Assembly: GCA_947034885.2 (NCBI GenBank)
Contig: OX344751.2
Span: 22,320,001-22,384,000 of the forward strand
Length of the DNA stretch: 64,000 bases
Reading direction: 5' to 3'
DNA from: Thuidium tamariscinum
Lineage: Eukaryota; Streptophyta; Bryopsida; Hypnales; Thuidiaceae
The notes under the pieces were generated by a model that was not told where the DNA came from, made no database searches, and saw only the letters and a program-made list of their open reading frames with translations. This document shows positions 23,522 to 35,955 of the stretch, piece by piece. The translations under genes and the position numbers were made by a program. Each line of letters opens with the position of its first letter. Positions within the stretch are counted from its first letter, which is position 1.

Positions 23522-24030
23522 TGTTAAGACCTATGTTATCATTCTCATGCATGCCAGTCTATTACAAGTGGTGACTCAATAACTCTAGGGGAGTGCGTTA
23601 ATCACTGAGATTAGTTATTTCTCATGAACCAAATTGGTCTTGTGATTGTCTCACATCAAGGCTACAGGCGAAGTTTAGGAACAATCCTATTGCATATTTC
23701 GAGCTCAAGGACCCAATCAGTCATGATATAATCCATTACAAACTTTGAGGTTAGTTAATAAGGTCCTTAGTTAATAAGGTTGCTCCATAATTCTATATGC
23801 AAACTTCAGGTTATCTCATAGAGTCGCAGACAAAGACTGAGAGCATGAAATCAACAAGCATGTTAAAAACTCCAAAGTAGCACAGAAGGCAAGTATCTAT
23901 ATTGACAAAATATCATATGAGAAACAAGTCTTCTCATGTGGCCTTAAATGGAAGTAGAATGCATCAAATCTTCCCGAACAACCGCCCTAACCATTATTCT
24001 TGTCCCCTTGTTACAACCTAGTTTGTAACA
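23522..24030 (-). repeat. 5' LTR of the gypsy element
   Basis: 509 bp, TGTTAAGAC...TAACA, followed by TATAA. It aligns with the LTR at 13675-14157 with visible divergence throughout, which dates the insertion as old. Confidence 0.88.
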
Positions 24031-24365
24031 TATAAGCATCACCATTGCCAAGTTTGGCCCATCAAGTAAGTGACAATTTGCCTATGTAGCCAGCATTTCT
24101 ACCTTCATCATTGAAAAGTGCTAAGTACTAAAAAATTTTAATCACTATTTTCGCCAATCCTTTGCTTACTTCCACATTTTGAGTACTATAGCTTTTTTAG
24201 TTGATACTTTCTTTGTAGCCAACATTATGTCGTTGACATTGTTGCCATCACCAAAATGTGTATGTTGATTCATGAGTAGCTCTTGCTATCTTAGGTTTCA
24301 TCATCATTGTGTGTGTGTCAACAATTGCCTTGTCACTTATTACTAGAAATAATTTATCTGTAGCG

Positions 24366-25832
24366 GGTGAATGCAAGAAACACCTGTACTATTTGTTGCG
24401 TTTTACTACAATATTCATGATTTTTTCTAGAGTACTTTAAAATTAGAAAATTAATTTGAAAAAAAGTTGAAAAATACGAACAATGTATAGACCTCTAAGA
24501 TGAAGGTTTTCACCGAAGGAAATTGATAGGAAAATTCTCTAAGTAGGAGAATTTAAAAAGCGCCAAAACGTCAAGAAAATACATACTTTCATGTTTTAAT
24601 TTGGGAAAAATATTAAAAATAAGTAAATTCAAAAAATAAAAAGTGTCCATTTGCAACAATTCTATGGAGATTGTCATTCACCAAAAAAAACCAAAATAAT
24701 AATTTATATATTTCAAAATTCAAGTAGAAATAAGCTCACTTTGTAGACTTCTACACCACATAAAAATAACTTTTTTCAAAATCCCTCATGTGGGGAGATG
24801 TAAATCTACTAGAAGACCATCTCATCCAAATTTCATCTCAAAATCATTAAAAAAAAGGTACTCCTTAGTACTAAAAACCTCCAAATTCTCATTTGTGACA
24901 TTTAATCAATAGTACTATTGGGTCATTGCAAGAAACACCGTCCATTTTCCGTAGCATTTTGGAAATGGTCTGTTTTCTTTAGGAGTACTATTTAATTAGA
25001 AAATCAATTTAAAAAAAATATGAAAAATATGTCTAATGTATAAAACCTAAAGAAAAAGGTATCCTATGAAGGAAAATCTTAAGAAAATTCTCCAAGTAGG
25101 AGAACTAGAAAAGTGGAAAATCTCATGAAAATGGGCGTATTTACATTTTAATTTGTAAAAAATAGGAAAAGTTATTTTTCTTGAATCTAAAAATTGTCCA
25201 TTTGGGAAGAGTTGATGGTGATGATATTTCATCAAAAAAATAATCTCAACTTTATTATCAATGGTCAGAAATTGCATGCAATGAGAGTGCTGTTTGCAAG
25301 CATGTGGAGGACATAAAATAATGTATTTTTAGATTCCCTTCCATAGGAATATGCGTTCCTACTATGAAAATGCACCATGAAAATTTCAACTTTAGATCAT
25401 TAAATTTGGGTACTCCTAATGTAGTAAAAACCCCTAACCTCAGTTTGTGACAAATTAACAAAAAATAATTTTAAATATAAAATGATTTTTTTTAATTTCT
25501 GAAAAATAAGGGATGTAAAAATCATCAAGTTAGAGAGTTTCAATAATTATTTCATATTCTCAAATATTTTAATTCAAAAGTTATAGCAGAAAAGAACAAC
25601 GTCACTCCAATTGTGACGGAGAATAGGACCGGTGATTCTTGCAACCACCCTATTTTAGTATTAAACTATTTTTGAAAATTATGAAAAAATTATGTAAGGT
25701 GTATGATAGACATGAGTACCTTTTCTAGAAATCTTGAGTCATTTCAAGAAAAAATGCAAAAGTTATGGCCAAAAAACAGATCAGTAGTTAGCTTGTGACA
25801 AAAAATAGTACAAGTATTTCTTGCATTCACCC
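24366..25832. mobile_element. Element E2, interrupted by a sister element
   Basis: Starts GGGTGAATGCAAGAAACACC and ends with near complement GTATTTCTTGCATTCACCC, flanked by TAGC on both sides (24362-24365 and 25833-25836). Without the insert at 24920-25650 it measures about 732 bp, matching E1, E3 and E5. No coding capacity is seen. Confidence 0.87.
24920..25650. mobile_element. Element E3, nested inside E2, 731 bp
   Basis: Starts GGGTCATTGCAAGAAACACC and ends GGTGATTCTTGCAACCACCC, flanked by TATT on both sides. At the homologous point the copy at 62155-62876 reads GTCTATTTTGG uninterrupted, which is an empty site with a single TATT. E3 is therefore a genuine later insertion. Confidence 0.9.
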
Positions 25833-26106
25833 TAGCTCAAGGTTGTTTTTAACACACAAGCTAAATCTACAACTTGATTTGAAGTTCAACACAAAAATGA
25901 AAGTATAAGGTGGAGGTCAAGGTCTTACCGTCTAGTATTCAAAGTAGAGGTTAGTTTGTAGACTCATAGTGTTTTGAATATTGAAGGAGTGACGGATTGT
26001 TTACTTGCTAAAAGTAGAGGTGCGTACAAAGCGATGGTCAATTAGCAACAACAAATAGATAAGTCATTGATTGCCTTTTTATGCAATGTTTGCTTGAGTT
26101 ATGTTT

Positions 26107-26318
26107 TGAAGAATCCTAAATCGATCACTAATATTTCCTCACCACACAAGTGAAGTGGGAAGACAGACTGAGGGAATTTATCCCCCAGATTGGGTGCAAG
26201 TAAAGAACCCCAGAGTAACATCTCTAACAAACTTAATCATTGCTCAAACTATCGGTATACTGATTTCTACGGTGTACAGGGAGAAAGGGTAGTGGACTGT
26301 ATCGTCGTATATCCAACA
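26107..26318 (-). repeat. 3' LTR of the copia element
   Basis: 212 bp, the same length as the other LTR, from TGAAGAATCC to ATCCAACA. All visible differences from the other LTR are transitions. Confidence 0.95.
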
Positions 26319-26385
26319 CTCCCCCTCAGTCCGCTACTCTTAAATCGTAACTTGCAAGTAAGGCTACGGTTGGTAGATCATCCTA

Positions 26386-28640
26386 TCACGCTTCGAATTC
26401 TCCTCGAGTCATCAGTCGTAAGTAACCTTGCATCTCCTGGAATTGTACTTTGCTGAGGGACTTCGTGAAAATGTTGGCCACTTGTTGCTGTGAGCAAACG
26501 AACTCAAGTGAGATTCTTCCCTTTTTAACGTGGTCACATATTAAGTGACAAGTCTTCTCAATGTGTTTTGTTCTTCCTTGGAACACCGGGTTCTTTGCCA
26601 TTTTAATGCAGCTTTGGTTGTCGCAGAAGATAATAATGGGGCGTGTAATTGGAAAGTAAATTTCCTCAAATAGATTGCGTACCCACATGGCTTCCTTTGT
26701 GGCTTCCGCCAGGGCTCTGTACTCAGCTTCTAAACTGGATTGGGCTACTTCGTTTTGCAATTTGCTTTTCCATAATATTGGTGAGTTGTCGATGTTCATT
26801 AAGTAACCTGATGTTGATTTCCTTTCATCTAAATCACCCAAAAAATCACTATCTGAGTAGCTGCAGGGCTCCATCTCTCCCCCTCTCGGATAGTAGATCG
26901 CAAATTCAGCTGTTCCTTTTAGATATCGAAAGATATGAATGGCAGCATGTAGATGGGCTTCCCGAGGTGCTGAAGTGAATCAAGTTACAATTCCAACAGC
27001 AAAAGCAACATCAAGTCGCGTGTTTGTAACATGGAGTAATTTGTCAATGGCGGTTCGATAGTAAACAATGTCAACTTGGTTGAGCAACGAGGAATCCTTG
27101 TGTAACGAGAGTGTATTGTAAACAGTAGCTTCCATTGGAGTAGGGGCAGGCAGACAGTCACTGAGATCCATATCGGCAAGGCATTTATAAATATACCGTT
27201 TGTGGGACATTAGTATGCCTTGGGAGTTATATATGAAGTCAACGCCGAGATAGAGTGAGAGGCTCCCGAGAATCGTCATTGCGAACTCTGAGCATAGCTG
27301 ATTTTGAATGGAAGCCAGCTTGTCTGCATGGTTTCCAATTATCAGTAGGTCATCGACATAGATAATTAAAAGGATTATGCATTCATCCTCATGGAAGACA
27401 TAAAGTCTTGGATCAGCAACGCAAGGAGAGAGGCCAATGCTTAAAAAATAGGTGTTGATTCATTCATGCCAAGCACGAGAAGATTGCCGTAATCCATATA
27501 TAGCCTTATGAAGATGGCATACGAGATGCTCATGTCCAGGGAGGATGAACCCTGGAGGTTGTTTTAAGAACACAATGTCAGTAATATTGCCATTTAAGAA
27601 GGTTGTTTTTACATCAAGGTGTAAAAGTCGCCATCCTTTTGTCGCAGCCATGCAGATTATTGTTTGCATTGTAGTCCATTTTACAACTAGAGAAAAAGTC
27701 TCTTGGAAATCAAATCCCATATGTTATTGGTCTCCTCTGGCTACTAATTGAGCTTTGAACTTGTGCCCAGCAGGTGCAATTCCAGATTTAAGCTTATAAG
27801 TCCATTTGACTGTGATTGCCTTGTGTCCAGATGGAAGATCAACCAATGACCAAGTCTTGTTTGCGTGAATGGAATCTATTTCTTGTTACATTGCTGCTAT
27901 CCAATTGGGATCACTTGTTGCGTCTTTATAAAAAAAAGGCTCATGGAAGGCTGTGACTTGTGCTTCCAAATACAGTGGTTCAGTGAAAGCTGAGAAACAC
28001 GCTTGGATATCTCCGAGAAAGTCAGCTTGGGCCGCGTAATCAAGCAACCTTGAGTTTGGAAGGCGTATACGCACTGATCGTCTTGGTAAATTGGGCAAGG
28101 TCGGAGTATTCGGTGGAAACGTGGTGGTGGCCTGGTTTGAAACTGGTGGCGCAATAGCTGTAGGGCTGAGTGGACCGGTATAGTTTCCATGCGGTGACGT
28201 AGGAATTGATCGGGGATCTTGAAGATCGTACGGTCTGTATTGATCCAATGATGGATCGACCTCTGGAATAATTGTGACCGGTATCATGGGCATCAATGTC
28301 GAGTCTGTTGCAATCAGAGGGGGGTCCAGTATTTCCAAGACCGTTGTATGGTCTCAGAGTTCCTCAATTGATACACTTGGGCGGTGGGGGCTGTGCCAAA
28401 AATGTCCTTCGTCAAATTGTACGTCGTTGCTTACGGTAATTGTTTTTTATATCGGTTGATAACAGCAATATCCTTTGGTTTGGTCGGAGTAGCCCACAAA
28501 GATGCATTTTTGGTTGTGATCATCGAGCTTGCGCCTTTGCTCTTTTGGCATATGAACGAAAGCGAAGCAGCCAAACCCCCTCAGATGGTGTAGATTGGGG
28601 GTGGTGTGATACAATTGTTGGAAAGGACTAATCCCTGAAT
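26386..28640 (-). pseudogene. copia reverse transcriptase and RNase H remnant
   Basis: Minus-strand pieces match the copia RT (including the LDVKTTFLNG stretch near 27.6 kb and the LYLGVDF region near 27.2 kb) and RNase H (SLEAEYRALAEATKEAMW near 26.7 kb). It follows the integrase part in the normal copia order. Fossil, broken. Confidence 0.88.
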
Positions 28641-28644
28641 TAGC

Positions 28645-29988
28645 TTAGGTGGGCGATCGATTGGTGAGGTAGTTAGGAGTTGAAACAGCCTCAGTCCATA
28701 GATATGCTGGTGTGCGTGCTTCCGATATCATTGCTCGTGCCTTGTCCATCAACGTCTGGTTCTTGCGTTCACTAATGCCGTTTTGGTATGGAGTATAGGC
28801 CTGCGTAAGTTCGTGATGAATGCCTGCATTGCAAAGAATTTGTTGGAAATCCGCTGATAAATATTTGCCACCTCTATTGCTGCGTAGGGTTTGAATTTTC
28901 GATCTCAAGGCTAGCTCAACGGTGGCTTTGAAGTGTTGAAACGATTTCATTGTTTCAGATTTTTGACGAATAAAATAGATCCAAGTATATCGAGAATAAT
29001 CATTTGTGAACGTGATTACATATGAGTTTCCACCAAGTGAGGCTGGCTGGATCGGGCCGCAGAGGTCGGAGTGTATCATATGCAGTGGTGACTTAGCCCT
29101 GCGAGAAGCGACCTTTGGAGCAGGAGATCGTGCTTGCTTCCCCACAATGCAATTTTCACAGATGCCGTTAATTGTAGTGATGAGTGGAACGCCTTTTGCA
29201 ATGTCATGTGATCCTATGGATTTCAGACTGTGGAAGTTGAGGTGTCCAAGTCGTCGATGCCAAAGTTGCGCAACACTAGGTGATGTGACTGTACATGCAT
29301 GGAACTTGGAATCTGGCATGATGTATTTGTAAAGCCCGGTTTTTGCATCACGTTGACCACGTCCCACAACATTATTTGATCCTTGGTAAACAACACATTC
29401 TTTATTATCAAACATCACAGTTAATCCCAAGTCTGTTATTGCTCCAATTGATAAAAGATTGAATGATAGGCTAGGCACGAAATAGACATCATGTATGCTT
29501 ATTCCATTATGAGAACCAAGATTCACAATTCCTTTCCCTTTCACGGGTAGGAGTTGTTTCCTCGCGGTTTGCACCATGGCTGAGCTTGGAGAGAGCTCTA
29601 GACTTGAGAATTGTTCAGGGTCGCCGCTCACATGTTGGGAGCATCCTGAGTCAAGGATCCACGCAGCTTCGGGGGCGGGGTCGTGTGACTCGAGGAAGTC
29701 TCCGTGGAACGACTGTTCCCATTCCGAGCTAGGGTCAATATTGTCCCCGATAAGAACGTTACTGTAGATCATAGGCCCTGCATGCGTTCTCCCTTGGCCT
29801 TGATTGTTTGCTTGGTGAGCATATGCCCTTCTTGCGAGCTCTCTCGCAAACTCTGGACATTCTCTCATGAAGTGTCCCTCGCTACTGCACCAGTTGCAAG
29901 TACGTGGTGTATAACGATGATAGGATGGAGGTTGAACTGGACTCACCGATGGATGCCTTGGGCCTTGGTAGTATTGGCGAGAAGTCAC
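28645..29988 (-). pseudogene. copia zinc knuckle, protease and integrase part
   Basis: A long minus-strand frame of 447 codons. A CCHC knuckle (CNWCSSEGHFMREC) comes first, then the aspartic protease motif WILDSGCSQH, the GAG-pre-integrase region with HRRLGHLN, and the integrase core beginning at HSDLCGP. It is the best preserved part of this fossil element, which is broken as a whole. Confidence 0.88.
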
Positions 29989-30021
29989 TGGTCCCCTTGG
30001 AGTGTAAGGTGTCCGTTGGAA

Positions 30022-30645
30022 TCAAGCTGCCAAAGCTTTGGTGTGGTGCGGTTGCGCTCCCATTGTAGACTGTCGGAACTGAATGCGTTGTTCGTGTTGG
30101 AGTAGCAAGGTGGTAAGCACTTCTAAAGTCGGCATATCGGTAAGGGTGCTCACTTGATTATAGACCGCCTCATAACTTGGTGGTAAAGTATTCAGCATCC
30201 ACTCAACTAGATTGGTCTCTGATAGTGCGTGTCCGACACCCTTTAGCTGCATCTTCAAGTCTTGAATTTTGCAAATGTATTCGTTGATGGATCCTCCCTC
30301 CAACAGTCGGACGGAGTTCAGCTTATCAAGTAACATCAGCCGTGAGGCGTTGTTGGTCTTCTCGAAACGCTCTTTCAACGTATTCCACGCTATTCTTGGA
30401 TCGACGATCTCAGAGAGTTTGTTAAAAATGGGCTTGCTGCATAACATCGTGATTGAGTAAAGTACTCTGGATCTTCCTTTGGAGGTCTCTTCTGGTTCGT
30501 TGAGGATGGGTCGATTGTTCCCGGAAGGGTCTGCATACTTCCAAGTGTTCTCCTTCATGAGAAGCAATCTGCAACGATTCTTCCAAGTCTGATAATTTTC
30601 GGCAGTCAGCTTGTAGGCCTTGATCAAGATGTCCGATGTCGACAT
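30022..30645 (-). pseudogene. copia gag remnant
   Basis: A minus-strand frame of 207 codons starting at a true ATG 277 bp inside the 5' LTR. It resembles the copia gag family (UBN2 type), with the YQTWKNRCRLLL-like N-terminus and the W..L...F..... capsid pattern. It belongs to the broken element that surrounds it. Confidence 0.85.
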
Positions 30646-30921
30646 GACTTGTGATTGAGTGCTGTTGGGACTGTGGTAGATAGGAGTTGTTCTATCGATG
30701 ATTGCTATACTAAGTTCAAGGCTGATCTCTCATACATACATCTTCTTGTGCACACAGCAACGTTATTCACTCTCTCACACTTCAGAGCTTCCTTCTACAT
30801 GGTGCCTAGGCGGTGTTATGTCTCAATCGTACCAAACTATCACTCTCTTCCTCAAACAAACTAGACTATTTCTTTCTATCTCAATCAGATCATCACACGA
30901 CCATAAAGATCATCCCCTCGG

Positions 30922-30934
30922 GGCTCTGATACCA
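30922..30934 (-). promoter_or_regulatory. Primer-binding site, initiator Met tRNA
   Basis: Minus strand reads TGGTATCAGAGCC immediately after the 5' LTR, the standard plant copia priming site. Confidence 0.93.
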
Positions 30935-31146
30935 TGAAGAATCCTAAATCGATCACTAATATTTCTTCACCACACAGGTGAAGTGGGAAGACAGACTGAG
31001 GGAATTTATCCCCCAGGTTGGGTGCAAGTAAAGAACCCCAAAGTAACGTCTCTAACAAACTTAATCATTGCTCAAACTATCGGTATACTGATTTCTACGG
31101 TGTACAGGGGAAAAGGGTAGTGGATTGTATCGTCGTATATCCAACA
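30935..31146 (-). repeat. 5' LTR of the copia element
   Basis: 212 bp direct repeat of 26107-26318. Followed by the target duplication TGTTT. Confidence 0.95.
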
Positions 31147-31151
31147 TGTTT

Positions 31152-33240
31152 ATCATCGCAAGTCTTATTTGTTGTTAATGAATTATCTACTTCTTTCAAA
31201 AACAAGTCTTAGTTTAGTAATCAAGTTGCAATGGAGTTAGGGTTTTTGAATTTTACTTTCACTTCTAAGTTGAAATATTGATGTAAATTGTGAAGTTGAA
31301 TTATTGATGACTTGATGTTTATAGATCACAATTTTATTTTTCCCTCATAGTGTTTGTTTGTTTTGCGCAGGGGTGTTGCTTAAAGTATAGTTTCTTTTCA
31401 AATTACAATAGAAGTAAATACATTAGAATTTATACAATGATATTTAGTACATTGCATTTTCATTATTGTAACCACATAGCATAAGATTTTGCATTTAGAT
31501 TGTTAAGTTGTGCCTTTTTTCCTTTCACAAACCTAGTCACAAACTTATTACAATGCTACTATTTTACTTCAAATGAGAGTCTAGTGCCACTAATTGAGCT
31601 CAAATTTTTTTGTTCAATGTGAAGAATTAAGTCCAAACATCTTTCCTATAGTACCATTATATCACTATAGAATAATGTGAATTTTGCCAGATGATCAAGT
31701 ACTTGGACTTTATTTTTGTTGCCACATTTTCCTCCTATAAAAATTGCAATAGAACCATTTAAGAACTATAGATTTCACAGTTTATGCCTCTATGGAGATT
31801 CACCAAAAAACAAAACAAAAAAGATTGTACCACATAAGCAATCTAATAAGGTTGTACAACTACCATGTCAAATAATAATATATAATAATTTTTTTCATTA
31901 TTTTTTTCATTAAAATTTTAGATTATGTTTGAATTATTTTTAATTTGACCAGCAATAACAAATTCAAAATATAGAAAATGAACCTCCAACAATCTTTCAA
32001 TGCCCCCTAAACTCCCCTTATTCTACAGTACCAAAATAGGGTGGAGATGAAGAATGGATTGCTTGCCATAGTTGTATTTAGGTGAATAATACTACATTGG
32101 TAGTAGACAATAACATCAAATTTGTTAAAATGTCAAACTTGAAGAAACAAGCACTTTTCTAAGTCTAGATCTAGAGCTTCAAGCATTGAAATGCTACAAT
32201 TTTGGTGCTTTGTTTCATGCCATTTTAATGAATTTGAACATCAAAATTGTTATGAGTGTCTTATTATGTTATAAGTGACCTTCTAGGGTTTTTTTCTTTC
32301 TGCTATCAACTATGACTAGGGGCCATTGAGCATCTACTTATGGTAAATTCATCATAAGACCACTTCTTATTTTTTACTCTTAACAACTCCATCACTATAA
32401 TGATCATGAATTCATGATTGACATTCCATTTTAATGCTCACACGATGTTTGATAATACTACGACTATCAAAGCTTATTTACTCTTACTTTGTCTGAAGCC
32501 CAAGATTAAATAAATCATTGGTGTAAGTATCATGACTTTTGTTTTCATTAACAAACTCTCATCAACTTCCTTCAAACATGATTCAATCTAGTGTAAACTT
32601 GCCGCAACCATCAGACAAACAAATTTCAAATACTTTGCCACAATAATATAGAGACTTGGATGCTCTAAGATTTGGTGTAAGTATTAACTGTCATATCAAA
32701 AGTCATCTTAAAAAAAAAAATGAAAAAAAAATTTCCTACAAATTTTATTGCAATTTAAAAACAATGAAATTGAAATCTTATTAAAATTTCTTTATAGACA
32801 TTTACCACACAATCCTATAAAAACTAAGATTGTGAATGTAATTATAAATGATATATTTGGCTTTGTAGACAAGTAGAGAATATTCTCATTAGAAAGAAAA
32901 TCAATCCTCAAAAGGGGTGTTTCTCTTTGAAGAGCTCCATTCAATAGAACTCACAACTCCTTTAAGGGAAAATGGCCACTATTCATCATCAATGATCAAT
33001 AGTGACCACATTAAAAAACAAAAAAACAAAAAAACATTATTAAAATAATAATCTAGAAAATAACAATTAGACTTGGCATCATTGATGCTACATCAAATCT
33101 GAAAATTAGTAATTTCCTATTTATTTTAATATTAATTATTTATTAAAAAATATTTTAAAAAACATTTAATTGAGTTGTCCCGTAATATTCCAGCCCTATA
33201 GTTTACTACTCCGAATTTCACTTCCACGAGATTTCCCAGA
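31152..33240. other. AT-rich intergenic DNA, no gene seen
   Basis: Six-frame reading shows only short AT-driven frames. No RNA gene or paired repeat is recognised. Confidence 0.55.
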
Positions 33241-33832
33241 GTAGGGGAGGAGGCTCATAAACCGCTCATCTAAGGGCTGGTCCGCCTTTTTCATGTATTT
33301 GTTTGGATGGTAATATTTTTCTCTCATTTTTCAGTGAAAGAGAAATAAACGAAGAATCTAACACAAGTTGTTTCATATTTTTTGAAGCATTATTGAATTA
33401 GTTATGAATTTTCAAACATAGTCTGCCATAGGGCCCTATTTGTGATCAGTAGGCCTTGCAAGCGCAGTTTGAAAAAAAATCTAGCTTGCTTCAAAAACTA
33501 GCACTGCAACATGTAAAAAGTAATAGCATTTGTTTCTAAAAGCGTTCTTTTCTAAAACTGAAATGAATACTTGAATAAATCATTATTTTAGATTTTTGAA
33601 CACTTGAAAGAAGGTACTTCAATAACTAATTCTTATTTTAAATGTAATCAGGAGACATCCTCAATACTTAGTTGAGAATGAAGCCATTGGGACTCTGAAA
33701 CATCCATTCAATTAGCAAAAACCAAATCTTAGCGTGCTTCAATGTAATCCTTAATTCATTTTCTGACAATCAACTATCCATTTCAGAGCCTCCTAATGGA
33801 AGCCTGACCGGTTTATGAGCCCTCTCCTATAC
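33241..33832. repeat. Imperfect inverted-repeat pair, possible MITE
   Basis: GGAGGCTCATAAACCG near 33247-33262 is answered by CGGTTTATGAGCCCTCTCC near 33809-33827. The spacing (about 590 bp) suits a small DNA transposon. I found no convincing target duplication, so this may be chance or a degraded element. Confidence 0.35.
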
Positions 33833-35670
33833 AGACAGTTTTTCACGCAGTACTCACTCACTTATAAAATTTCTGATCATACCAGCCTGTGAGCTCAGCA
33901 ACAGAGAAAGTTCTCTGGAAGAACTTCAAGTTCTGATTGGAAGAATTGGAGCTCACGAAACGGAAGGGGTTGACTTACGTACACACTTGGTGGTAAGGGG
34001 GGTGCTTGAAGAAGAAGAAAACCATGGTTGTTCGCACTTGCGTTCCTCTGTAAATCCGGAGCCTACCTGGAAGCCCACCTGGCACAACCTTAGAGCGACG
34101 ACTTTTAGTTCAGATTTCCAACTCTTGGTGTTAGTGTTGTTTTTTGCATAAGACTCCAAACTTGAGGAAATCAAGATTTCAGAGATTTGCGACCGGTTTT
34201 AGTTACTGGGACCTGAGACAGACGATTAGCAAAGAGCGTCGTCGTTGGTGCTAGTCAAGTAACCAACCAGTTGCAAAGCGGAAGATCCCTGACCCACAGT
34301 TCCAACTCATAGTTTATCAAAGATATTAACCCACAAATTGGATTGCTTATAATGTGGAATAGTAATTCGACAATGTTGTGAACGGATTGCAACTCTTGCT
34401 GCGGAGCAGCGCTGCAGAACATGAAGTCGAACCGGAGTCAATGAAGTTGCAATTGGCAGCAGCATTATTGAGTTGGTGTTGTGTATTTTGTGGATGTTGC
34501 GCGTAAAGAAACATCGAGAGAGAGGGATACTTGAAGTAAGCTGTGCAGGAATCAATCAATTAATTGAACTTGAGCGAGTGAAGGTATTCTTATGGCCTCT
34601 ATGGCCGGGCCTGAAAACGAACAAGCAGTTGAGACGGTAGAAATGTTGAGACCGTAAAACGAGTAAAAAATTTATTATTGTAAATAATTCATGGTCTTTG
34701 ATCACAATGTGGAGTTTTGTTCCACACGGCACTTTTCTCGCTCAGCAAGGCGTGTATACATCTTTAGTGAATACACAAGAGTTTTGTAGGCCTCATTCGA
34801 TTTTCAGTGCAGGGGCAATGTCCGCTTGGTGAGGACGGAGCTGTCCAACTTGCCGAGGCACTCCCCCCAAAAACTAAAACCATGGGACTCGTTCCTCTGG
34901 TTCCGTGTACTTTTCCCCTTATATAAATGGAATTTGTCCATGTGGTTCAAAAAAGCAAAAAACTAAACTAAACTAAAACCATGTGTGAACGAGAGCATTT
35001 TCTAGAATCAGCGTTCTTTCGGTCCGGACTTGTCCAGCTCGTTCGACCCAATCCTCAAAATGGGGAGCCTCTTTTATTCCTCCACTAAGCTTATCTTAAT
35101 TATCTTTTAGCAACAGGTCCCTCAATAAGGCCAAGTGTGTACGTACCATCTAACGAAGCGCACTCTGATGCTTCCTACATTTAAATTTCCACACGTCATC
35201 ATGTAGATGGTGGGAAGATTGTTGTCTTAGCGTGATTTCCACTCTGGAGTTCGGATGTGGAAGAGTGAACATTGCGTTTGTCGGGATTGTTTGAGGGCTA
35301 AAAGTTTGACTGGTCGAAGCTCATGGATTTTCAAACTTGCTGATCACGGCCCAGATGCGAATCTCCCATGAAATCATGCCGTGGAGGTGGGTTCATCTTG
35401 TGTAGCTTGAGGTTTGATAAATTCAGCTGAATGAGAGCACTTCGTGCACTTGGAGAGTGTGTCCGACGCAGGTGAAGGCGGAATTGCAGAATCTATGGGG
35501 TGTCACTGCGATTCTTCAATCTGGAACGAGAGACCTCTGCTTGCAGTTCGAGCTTCGGCGAGTCGAGAGGTTCGATGTATTTGATCTCCTGTTAAAAAAC
35601 TTACACCATGTTGCATTTCGGGGAAGTCGAAGCTTGAAGATTTCATTGCTGCAACGAGTCACAGCTTGCG
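33833..35670. other. Unassigned moderately GC DNA upstream of the monooxygenase gene
   Basis: Base composition is gene-like and short frames occur on both strands (for example 34307-34559 minus, 35457-35678 plus), but none has a family signature. The last part probably holds the promoter and first non-coding exon of the downstream gene. Confidence 0.4.
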
Positions 35671-35889
35671 GTGAGTAACTTACTGCCTCAAATGTTTCGG
35701 AGCGTACTCATTGATGCAAGTTTGAAACGTTGCTTGAACATCTGTTGAAATTTGACAAATTTCCAATCACAGAAATTTCACAGAGGAGATTCCAGAAAAC
35801 TTTGGCAGCCGACGCTTGCTTCGCGTGCATTGGACATCGCCACTGCTAGCTAATTGTGTCGCTTCCTCACAAAGTAATTGCCGATGCAG
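35671..35889 (+). other. Probable 5' UTR intron of the monooxygenase gene
   Basis: Donor CTTGCG|GTGAGTAAC at 35671 and acceptor GCCGATGCAG ending at 35889, 66 bp before the start codon. Inferred from splice signals alone. Confidence 0.45.
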
Positions 35890-35955
35890 GTAATCTGAAG
35901 GAATTCGTTGAGGCTGGCTAACTAGAGGAACTTCAGTATTAAGACAAAAGTCTCA

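Larger units (their letters stand above)
13675..24030 (-). mobile_element. Old Ty3/gypsy LTR retrotransposon with nested insertions
   Basis: Flanked by the 5-bp direct repeat TATAA (13670-13674 and 24031-24035). LTRs start TGTTAAGAC and end TAACA. A purine-rich tract (AAAGGGGGG on the minus strand) lies just inside the left LTR, so transcription ran right to left. Recognisable parts in order are a gag region (about 22.9-22.0 kb), a reverse transcriptase/RNase H region (about 20.1-18.8 kb) and the zinc-binding integrase N-terminus (about 18.5-18.3 kb). Foreign elements inside are a CACTA element, two foldback MITEs and one 731 bp element. The copy is broken, with many breaks, and its LTRs differ by very roughly 15 percent by eye, so it is old. 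Confidence 0.88.
26107..31146 (-). mobile_element. Ty1/copia LTR retrotransposon, fairly young, broken
   Basis: 5,040 bp between 5-bp direct repeats TGTTT (26102-26106 and 31147-31151). LTRs of 212 bp start TG and end CA. The primer-binding site TGGTATCAGAGCC, complementary to initiator methionine tRNA, directly follows the 5' LTR on the minus strand. Parts in copia order are gag, zinc knuckle, protease, integrase, reverse transcriptase and RNase H. The LTRs differ at about 8 of 212 positions (near 4 percent); at commonly assumed plant substitution rates this means one to a few million years. It carries several breaks, so it is a fossil. Confidence 0.95.

Noticed and set aside
33241-33832. 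hAT assignment for this inverted repeat
   Set aside because: The ends resemble the element at 221-518 for a few bases, but no 8-bp direct repeat flanks it.
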